DNA of 11,114 nt. It comes from Anaerolineae bacterium (lineage in GTDB: Bacteria > Chloroflexota > Anaerolineae > Anaerolineales > E44-bin32). Of the stretch, positions 6,777-11,114 are shown in pieces. The position numbers were made by a program, and so were the translations under genes. Position 1 is the stretch's first letter. The number at the start of each line of letters is the position of its first letter. The notes under the pieces are model-generated. The model had not been told where the DNA came from, did no database searches, and saw only the letters and a list, made by a program, of their open reading frames with translations. Location of the stretch: assembly GCA_030673735.1 (NCBI GenBank), contig DAOVIK010000026.1:1-11114 (forward strand), written 5' to 3'.

Positions 6777-8111
6777 CTATCCTGGGCGCGGCTGGCAGTT
6801 GTTGTCGAGTGAATCTACTTCATCGGCAATCTGGCGCAGGTGCATCGCTAATGCGCTGCCATCGACGACCAGTTCCTGATCCGTGCACACGCGGACGGCG
6901 TCCTGCAGAAGCGTGCTAAGAGTCTCTCTTATGCCGGGCGCCTTGCCGCCTGCGATCTGTCCGCGCAGCTCCGCAGTAAGCTCTCTTGCTAAACTTTCCT
7001 GGGCTTCCTGCTCGCCAAGCTGGCGTGCCAGATCTGCTTCGCGCGTGGCTTCGGAGAGCGCGCCCTGGACCGCTCCCGCCCACTTTTCGCGCCAGCGTTC
7101 GGTGTGGCCGTCGGCAATGTCGGGTGGCAGTCGCAATTCCGATACCTGCACATCGAGCACGCGTATCCCTCTTGAGCGCAGGATCTCGCTTTCCCGCTTC
7201 GAAGTGTGCGAATCAAGGTTTGATGCCTCAGCCTGATTTGGCAGCGGAGGGCTGAGGCGCTTGAAAATCTGGCGCTGAATGTGCTGCAGGGGTGTTAGCT
7301 GGTCCTTTTCCTTTGTGAAGAGCGCCTCCAGGCACCAGTTCTTGGCCTCTTCGCGCCAAAGATCGGCCACGAGGCGCAGTGGAATCTCTGTCCAGGGCAC
7401 ATCGGCACCTTGATGGAACGTGTGGCCGAATACAGCCTTTTCAGCGGCATCGGCGTTGAACTCGTAGGGAGAAAGATGGGAATGACTTCCCTCACGTGGA
7501 GGGTTGAAATGCCCCGGGTCGAGAATGAAAGTGACGCTGAGATCGGCTGCGATGGGGATGCCATCTTCCGTGCGCGCCAGTGATGCAATATCGGCCTCTT
7601 GGACGGGCGTCTCTGAGAATGGGTCTGTGGTTCGAACGCTGCGCACCTGACGGCGCAGATCAAGCGCTTCGGCGAGATGCTCTTCAGGATTGGTGAAGGT
7701 GATTCCCGGTCCTGCTGCGCGTGTGAAGCGAGTCTTCGTGCGAAGCACGGCTGCGCTCGCCTGGTCGATGAGCAGAACGCCGCTGCCGGAACGACGACGT
7801 TCGCCCAAATCTTCGATCACCTTGCCGTTCTGCACGAACATCACTGGCCCGCGTATACCCACCAGATATGCCAACACGCGCCGGAAAACTGCTAAGCGCT
7901 CGTTCCTTGAGCGCACAGGCAGGACGAATTGGGCGCTCATGGCGATCGTCAGGATGAGTGCGATCGTTGCCAGCGCAAAGTGCCCGATGACGAGCAGCGT
8001 CGGGCGCGGTTCTTCAAGTGTGGCGTAGACCCAGGCATATAGCGCGATCCAGATTGCTAAAGCCAGCAATCTGCGGAACCCAGGCCGCCGGAACAGGCGT
8101 CTTCTGTCCAT
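6777..8111 (-). CDS. SPFH/band-7 domain membrane protein (first gene of the operon)
   Basis: A 444-residue protein. A basic N-terminus (MDRRRLFRRPGFRR) is followed by two hydrophobic segments at about 14-32 and 38-62, then a cytosolic-type region. The SPFH pattern is clearer than in its neighbour: GSGVLLIDQASAAVLRTK, GPGITFTN, LDLRRQVRSV and ARTEDGIPIAADLSVTFIL, at roughly 105-220. A Glu/Ala/Arg-rich stretch near 365-410 (ATREADLARQLGEQEAQE) should form a coiled coil, as in stomatins and prohibitins, which oligomerise on membranes. No protease or other catalytic motif is seen. The ATG at 8111 is preferred because a promoter ends 9 nt upstream and because the protein begins there with a natural basic membrane anchor; earlier in-frame starts would lie upstream of that promoter and give an unlikely extension. 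A ribosome site is absent, so initiation may be leaderless. Confidence 0.75.
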   Translation of the reverse strand: MDRRRLFRRPGFRRLLALAIWIALYAWVYATLEEPRPTLLVIGHFALATIALILTIAMSAQFVLPVRSRNERLAVFRRVLAYLVGIRGPVMFVQNGKVIEDLGERRRSGSGVLLIDQASAAVLRTKTRFTRAAGPGITFTNPEEHLAEALDLRRQVRSVRTTDPFSETPVQEADIASLARTEDGIPIAADLSVTFILDPGHFNPPREGSHSHLSPYEFNADAAEKAVFGHTFHQGADVPWTEIPLRLVADLWREEAKNWCLEALFTKEKDQLTPLQHIQRQIFKRLSPPLPNQAEASNLDSHTSKRESEILRSRGIRVLDVQVSELRLPPDIADGHTERWREKWAGAVQGALSEATREADLARQLGEQEAQESLARELTAELRGQIAGGKAPGIRETLSTLLQDAVRVCTDQELVVDGSALAMHLRQIADEVDSLDNNCQPRPG

Positions 8112-8120
8112 GCCGCATCG

Positions 8121-8149
8121 ATTGTATCCCAAAGGCTTGGCAAGGCCAA
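8121..8149 (-). promoter_or_regulatory. Sigma70-type promoter for the SPFH-psuKG operon
   Basis: On the minus strand: -35 TTGGCC (8144-8149), a 17-nt spacer, and -10 TACAAT (8121-8126). The -10 ends 9 nt before the ATG at 8111, so the transcript would start at or within a few bases of the start codon. No Shine-Dalgarno sequence is visible, in keeping with leaderless translation. Confidence 0.55.
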
Positions 8150-8272
8150 CTCGATAGCATTCGCGATAGCCACGGAAGATAGTTGGTTCCATTGATGGCT
8201 GGAGTTGTCTGGATGGAGAATGATTTGCATCGTATATGCTTATATTGAAATAGGCCGACACGCATGCCAAGC

Positions 8273-8299
8273 TTGCGTTTGAAGCCTAGAGAGGATAAT
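8273..8299 (+). promoter_or_regulatory. Possible promoter for the Roadblock gene
   Basis: -10-like GATAAT (8294-8299, five of six consensus bases) with a TTGCGT at 8273-8278 only 15 nt upstream. The spacing is short, so the -35 assignment is weak. The predicted start is near 8306, inside or beside the hairpin at 8303-8319. Confidence 0.3.
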
Positions 8300-8302
8300 C
8301 TA

Positions 8303-8319
8303 AAGCAAGATCCTTGCTT
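8303..8319 (+). promoter_or_regulatory. Inverted repeat upstream of the Roadblock gene
   Basis: AAGCAAG-ATC-CTTGCTT, a perfect 7-bp inverted repeat with a 3-nt centre, 26 bp before the ATG at 8345. It may be an operator over the transcription start or a hairpin in the mRNA leader. The ribosome site GAGGA at 8332-8336 lies just outside it. Confidence 0.4.
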
Positions 8320-8344
8320 ATCACCGTGCCTGAGGAATGCAAGC

Positions 8345-8737
8345 ATGGTTACAAGGGAATCTGAGCTCTTGCGTGTATTGGGTAATCTAAAGGACGATCT
8401 GGGCGATCCTCAGTGGGTAGCTCTTGTTGACGATCGCGGACTCGTCATGGCTTGCGTTCCCGAGAATCCCCAAATTGACATCGAGCGCGTCGCGGCAATG
8501 GTAGCTGCACTGACCATTTCGGGAGAAAGGGTGATCAATGAGATCGCGGGCGGGCACCTTCGCTATGTCAACGTGTCGGGTTCAAAGCGCCAGCAGCTGA
8601 TCATCTTTTTGAACATGGAGTGCGTTCTAACGCTAGGGCTCGATCCATATGTTTCCCCTCGATCCACGTTCAAGGCGCTGGCCCGTTGGGCGCCCAAGAT
8701 TATGCAAGTCCTGCAGATGAGGTTTTCAAGAGATTAA
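8345..8737 (+). CDS. Roadblock/LC7 domain protein
   Basis: A 130-residue single-domain protein with the Roadblock/LC7 pattern: an N-terminal helix (ESELLRVLGNLKDDL), a WVALVDDRGLVMAC strand pair, the central helix VAAMVAALTISGERVI, then strands GGHLRYVNVSG and KRQQLIIFLN, and a C-terminal helix. Bacterial members such as MglB act as regulators of small Ras-like GTPases or as scaffolds. No GTPase gene is visible next to it, so its partner is unknown. The ATG at 8345 has GAGGA 8 nt upstream; the frame continues upstream to 8264, but the extra residues lack family character and cross the likely promoter. It is followed directly by a strong intrinsic terminator, so it is probably transcribed alone, divergently from the SPFH operon. 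Confidence 0.8.
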   Translation: MVTRESELLRVLGNLKDDLGDPQWVALVDDRGLVMACVPENPQIDIERVAAMVAALTISGERVINEIAGGHLRYVNVSGSKRQQLIIFLNMECVLTLGLDPYVSPRSTFKALARWAPKIMQVLQMRFSRD

Positions 8738-8767
8738 CGCCGGGTCTTCGCCCGGCGGTTGTTTTCT
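8738..8767 (+). terminator. Intrinsic terminator of the Roadblock gene
   Basis: A perfect 7-bp stem CGCCGGG/CCCGGCG with loop TCTTCG, followed by GTTGTTTTCT. It begins on the base after the TAA stop codon. Confidence 0.9.
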
Positions 8768-8790
8768 GGATCGTTTCGATAGCGATCCGG
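8766..8790. other. Second hairpin after the Roadblock terminator
   Basis: GGATCG and CGATCC (8768-8773 and 8783-8788) form a 6-bp stem, extended to 8 bp by a wobble and a C-G pair, around a 9-nt loop. No T-run follows. It may support termination or be incidental. Confidence 0.3.
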
Positions 8791-8881
8791 TATTCCGTGT
8801 CCACTCTCAGTTCTCAATTTGAGTTGCCTATATGTATGTCTTGTGTGCCGGATTTTCAGTTTCGTGTACATCGGTGAGATC

Positions 8882-9076
8882 ATGCGCTATCAATCCTATG
8901 CTTTCGCAGAGAACCACTGGCTAATGGATCCCGACCTGCGCCAAGTCTTGAGTCATTACTGGAAGGATCTAGGTAAGCACGAATCGGAATTGCGGGATTT
9001 TGGTGACGTAGCAGGAGGGCCCCTCTACGAAATCGGAGATCACCGAACAGGAGCTTTGGCTGCCGTCCTGTCTTGA
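8882..9076 (+). CDS. Short hypothetical ORF, possible gene remnant
   Basis: A 64-codon frame starting at ATG 8882, with GGTGAG about 4 nt upstream. The product begins MRYQSYAFAENHWLMDPDLR and contains HESELRDFGDVAGG; it is acidic and aromatic, with coding-like composition. The pattern recalls the N-terminal helices of some acyl-CoA dehydrogenases, but I cannot confirm this from the sequence. If that is right, the gene is broken: the frame ends at a TGA after 64 residues and no dehydrogenase motif follows in any frame. It could instead be a real small protein. Nothing in its neighbourhood helps decide. Confidence 0.35.
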   Translation: MRYQSYAFAENHWLMDPDLRQVLSHYWKDLGKHESELRDFGDVAGGPLYEIGDHRTGALAAVLS

Positions 9077-9272
9077 AGCGTAGCGGCAGCCTCAGTTTTT
9101 CCATTCCAGATTTGCTTTCAAAGGTTTGCGACATCGAATTCGTGATTCGGGGTTTAAACACCTCGGAGACCGTGCTTTCACGCAGCAGGAGGAGCCGGGA
9201 CACCGTGCTACCGGTGGAACTGTGCGAACGAATGACCGCATCAAACTACTCGATACCAATCGCTTGGATTGA

Positions 9273-9278
9273 AGGAGG
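9273..9278 (+). promoter_or_regulatory. Shine-Dalgarno site for the GTG start of the MFS gene
   Basis: AGGAGG lies 9 nt upstream of the GTG at 9288 and fixes this non-ATG start. Confidence 0.8.
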
Positions 9279-9287
9279 AGATTCACT

Positions 9288-10517
9288 GTGAAAGAGTCAG
9301 GATTTCAGGTCTATGGGTACCGATGGGTGATGATATTGGCCTTCATGCTCATCGTCCTTGTCAACCAGATGATGTGGATTACGTTTGCGCCGATCACTGG
9401 CGAGGCCGTGGGGCATTTCGGAGTATCGGAGCTTGAGATCGGTCTGCTCTCGATGAGCTTCATGGTGGTCTACATCCTAGTTTCATTTCCGGCGTCGTGG
9501 GTGATCGATACGTACGGGATCCGCATCGGCGTCGGCGTGGGTGCCGTACTCACCGGCGTGTTTGGCCTGATGCGCGGGCTGGTGACGCCGAACTACACCT
9601 TGGTCCTCGTCGCTCAGATCGGCATCGGCATTGGGCAGCCATTCATTCTTAACGCCCTTACCACGGTCGCTGCACGGTGGTTCCCGGTGGAGGATCGGGC
9701 AACAATGACCGGATTGGGTTCGTTGGCGATGTACTTGGGTATCATTCTGGGTATGGTCCTGACGCCCTTTGTTATCGGCAGTACCGGAATCGACGGCATG
9801 CTCTTCGTCTACGGACTCCTGGCAGTGGCTTCGGCAGTTGTCTTCTTGGTCCTGGCTCGCGAAAGGCCTACGACGCCGCCATGTCCACCGGAGCTGGAGG
9901 AGCGCTCGCTGGTTCTCGACGGGCTGAAGCAGACTCTTCGCAAGCGGGATTTCATCCTGCTGATGGCCATCTTCTTCGTCGGTCTTGGCGCATTCAATTC
10001 TGTATCGACTTGGATCGAGGAGATCCTGCGGCCGCGAGGTTTCTCGATGGAAGAAGCAGGGATCGCGGGAGGATTGATGGTCACTGCTGGAATCATCGGA
10101 GCGGTCGTCATGCCCATGCTCTCGGATCGCTACCGCAAGCGTGTGCCGTTCATCATCTTGGCGCTCGTGGGAACGATTCCCGGCTTGGTCGGAGTAGCAT
10201 TTGCTCCTAGCTACGGGCTACTCCTGGCTTCTGCGTTTGTGCTGGGCTTCTTCCTTCTCAGTGCAGGCCCGATCGGGTTCCAGTATGGAGCTGAGATCGC
10301 CTACCCCGCGCCGGAGGGCACATCAAACGGATTGCTGCTGCTGGTCGGACAGATTTCGGGAATCATATTCATTCTCGGGATGGATAGCTTCAGGTCCCCG
10401 GTTGATGGGTCTATGAGCTCGTCGCTGATCGTGATTATCGCTCTGCTGGCAATCTGTCTTTTGCTTGCTTTAGCGCTCAAGGAACCCAAGGTCATCATGG
10501 GCGAGGGAGACAGCTAG
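9288..10517 (+). CDS. MFS transporter, FLVCR-like
   Basis: A 409-residue permease of the major facilitator superfamily with about 12 hydrophobic segments and a cytoplasmic loop near residues 195-225 between the two halves. Seen: YRWVMILAFMLIVLVNQMMW in the first helix, SFMVVYILVSFPASWVIDTY with D74-x-x-G77 as a variant of the loop 2-3 MFS motif, GIGIGQPFILNALTTVAARW in helix 4-5, and LSDRYRKR (278-285) as the equivalent motif in the second half. The overall pattern is that of the FLVCR/DIRC2-like branch, whose animal members move haem, choline or related compounds; bacterial members have no settled substrate. The GTG at 9288 has a full AGGAGG 9 nt upstream. It appears to be a single-gene unit with no neighbour that suggests a cargo. 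Confidence 0.88.
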   Translation: MKESGFQVYGYRWVMILAFMLIVLVNQMMWITFAPITGEAVGHFGVSELEIGLLSMSFMVVYILVSFPASWVIDTYGIRIGVGVGAVLTGVFGLMRGLVTPNYTLVLVAQIGIGIGQPFILNALTTVAARWFPVEDRATMTGLGSLAMYLGIILGMVLTPFVIGSTGIDGMLFVYGLLAVASAVVFLVLARERPTTPPCPPELEERSLVLDGLKQTLRKRDFILLMAIFFVGLGAFNSVSTWIEEILRPRGFSMEEAGIAGGLMVTAGIIGAVVMPMLSDRYRKRVPFIILALVGTIPGLVGVAFAPSYGLLLASAFVLGFFLLSAGPIGFQYGAEIAYPAPEGTSNGLLLLVGQISGIIFILGMDSFRSPVDGSMSSSLIVIIALLAICLLLALALKEPKVIMGEGDS

Positions 10518-10549
10518 CAATTGGTCCAGTCACTACCTTCGAGCATTAA

Positions 10550-10576
10550 AGGGGCTGTCCCAAAAGGGCAGCCCCT
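10550..10576. terminator. GC-rich hairpin after the MFS gene
   Basis: AGGGGCTG/CAGCCCCT plus CCC/GGG form an 11-bp stem with one bulged T (10558) and an AAAA loop. It starts 33 bp after the MFS stop. On the plus strand no T-run follows; on the minus strand the stem is followed by TTTAAT. It may end transcription from either side. The GGGGCTGTCCCAAAA edge also resembles ends of some insertion sequences, but no transposase is present. Confidence 0.5.
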
Positions 10577-10695
10577 ACGACGTTAAAGCCGGCACAGTTC
10601 TCCAATTCCAGCAGTCTTTGCCAAAGCTTCGAAGGGCGCCTCCCAGAACAACATTGGGGATGTGAGATCCGCGACTGTTTGCATCCCACCGCTTG

Positions 10696-10793
10696 TGTCA
10701 TTCCGAGGCGTTCTTTGCCGAGGAATCTCGATTCTGGGAATGGACGTGCCTGGCCTGTGGGAATCGAGATCCCTCGCTTCACTCGGGATGACA
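10696..10793. repeat. Imperfect palindromic repeat, copy 1 (MITE-like)
   Basis: A 98-bp element bounded by inverted ends TGTCATTCCGAG (10696-10707) and CTCGGGATGACA (10782-10793), matching 11 of 12. Inner arms GGAATCTCGATTC (10722-10734) and GAATCGAGATCCC (10761-10773) match 12 of 13, leaving a 26-nt loop. The whole can fold as a long hairpin. This TGTCATTCC...GGGATGACA type is a familiar intergenic repeat in bacterial genomes, often mistranslated as small proteins. The first 35 bp are identical to copy 2. Confidence 0.85.
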
Positions 10794-10824
10794 AGCAGAT
10801 ACATAGGTGCATCCCACCAGTGCA

Positions 10825-10983
10825 TGTCATTCCGAGGCGTTCTTTGCCGAGGAATCTCGTTCCTCGGCATATCGGTCCAACTGTATCAATGAGATCCTTC
10901 GCCGCTCGTCGTTCACCCCAGACGCTCTTACTGGGGTCCCTGATGTCATTATGGGATCGCCCTCCGGGCTTCTCAGGATGACA
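10825..10983. repeat. Imperfect palindromic repeat, copy 2 (longer variant)
   Basis: Starts with the same 35 bp as copy 1 (10825-10859) and ends in CTCAGGATGACA (10972-10983). It is 159 bp because the right half seems doubled: one GAGATCCTTCGC-type arm near 10891 and another GGGATCGCCCTC-type arm near 10954. A hairpin CCCCAG/CTGGGG (10916-10921, 10931-10936) lies between. Both copies are preceded by GCATCCCACC (10681 and 10809), and both are followed by a GATAC[AG]TAGGTGCA-type sequence, so the repeated unit is larger than the palindrome. Confidence 0.8.
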
Positions 10984-10995
10984 ATCGGATACGTA

Positions 10996-11026
10996 GGTGC
11001 AACGCACTTCTAAAGCGCGTTGCGCC
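10996..11026. other. Inverted repeat after repeat copy 2
   Basis: GGTGCAACGC (10996-11005) and GCGTTGCGCC (11017-11026) pair at 9 of 10 positions around an 11-nt loop, followed by TTTG. It could be a weak terminator or part of the repeat unit. Confidence 0.45.
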
Positions 11027-11037
11027 TTTGATGCTAT

Positions 11038-11050
11038 GGGCGAACCGCCC
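11038..11050. other. Short hairpin
   Basis: GGGCG-AAC-CGCCC, a 5-bp perfect stem with a 3-nt loop. It adds to the run of hairpins in this non-coding region. Confidence 0.3.
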
Positions 11051-11090
11051 GTATGATGCTCTTGAGCCTTCACTATCACTGCGGCATCAT

Positions 11091-11114
11091 GGGGATCCCT
11101 CGGCTCGCTTCGCT
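11091..11114. repeat. Partial third copy of the palindromic repeat at the window edge
   Basis: GGGGATCCCTCGGCTCGCTT followed by CGCT resembles the right arm of copy 1 (GAGATCCCTCGCTTCACTCG). The element is cut by the end of the window, so its length and end cannot be seen. Confidence 0.55.

Larger units (their letters stand above)
8791..9287. other. Sparsely coding interval between the Roadblock and MFS genes
   Basis: About 500 bp without a convincing gene apart from one short ORF (8882-9076). An 11-bp palindrome CTCAATTTGAG lies at 8813-8823. The part from 9077 to 9272 has open frames in several phases on both strands, none with a recognisable motif or a good ribosome site. No promoter of good quality was found for the MFS gene, though one must lie here or upstream. 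The stretch may be decayed coding sequence. Confidence 0.5.
10577..11114. other. Non-coding repeat region to the right edge
   Basis: No gene is supported here. Open frames on both strands translate the palindromic repeats into low-complexity peptides rich in R, S and P, which are artefacts. The stretch 10577-10680 holds nothing I recognise; 10681-11114 holds the repeat copies and hairpins listed separately. Confidence 0.7.

Noticed and set aside
9073..9291. 72-residue ORF overlapping the MFS start
   Set aside because: TTG start without a ribosome site, no recognisable motif, and it ends inside the MFS start region.
10546..11079. 177-residue ORF on the minus strand
   Set aside because: Most of it is translation of the palindromic repeats, a known artefact; no ribosome site or family motif supports it.
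10681..11114. CRISPR array
   Set aside because: The repeats are few, long, palindromic over their whole length and unevenly sized, without regular spacers; no cas gene is present.

Overview
The window reads as ordinary chromosomal DNA from a moderately GC-rich bacterium. The gene set and protein style suggest a member of the Chloroflexota, perhaps Anaerolineae, recovered from an environmental sample. The pointers are a DUF151 nuclease beside dnaB, a fused ADP-forming acyl-CoA synthetase, a lone Roadblock/LC7 protein, an FLVCR-like MFS permease, leader-poor promoters and frequent GTG/TTG starts. This is inference from style; no rRNA or other marker gene is present to confirm it.

Layout. (1) 1-1124, minus strand: a DUF151 (bifunctional nuclease) gene followed by the 5' part of dnaB, which runs off the left edge. 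A hairpin and a small palindrome lie between them. (2) 1125-1285: a compact divergent control region with back-to-back sigma70-type promoters and a 12-bp palindrome touching both -35 boxes. (3) 1286-3403, plus strand: an ADP-forming acetate/acyl-CoA synthetase with the alpha and beta parts fused and both expected histidines present. (4) 3419-8111, minus strand: a tight four-gene operon. In transcription order it holds two SPFH/band-7-like membrane proteins, then a PfkB-type pseudouridine kinase (psuK) and pseudouridine-5'-phosphate glycosidase (psuG). It converges on the synthetase gene with only 15 bp between stop codons. (5) 8112-8344: a second divergent control region. (6) 8345-8737, plus strand: a Roadblock/LC7 protein, closed by a clear intrinsic terminator. 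(7) 8768-9287: a sparsely coding interval with one short ORF that may be a gene remnant. (8) 9288-10517, plus strand: an MFS transporter. (9) 10550-11114: a non-coding region with hairpins and two and a half copies of an imperfect palindromic, MITE-like repeat; the third copy is cut by the right edge.

How the genes work together. PsuK phosphorylates pseudouridine and PsuG splits pseudouridine 5'-phosphate into uracil and ribose 5-phosphate, so the operon encodes the full known salvage route for pseudouridine from RNA turnover. The two upstream genes encode membrane-anchored SPFH-like proteins of unknown role. Their stop-to-start spacing (13 nt at each of the first two junctions) and a Shine-Dalgarno sequence that overlaps a stop codon imply co-translation with the salvage enzymes. 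This linkage is the most unusual feature of the window. The synthetase would make ATP from acyl-CoA. The remaining genes stand alone.
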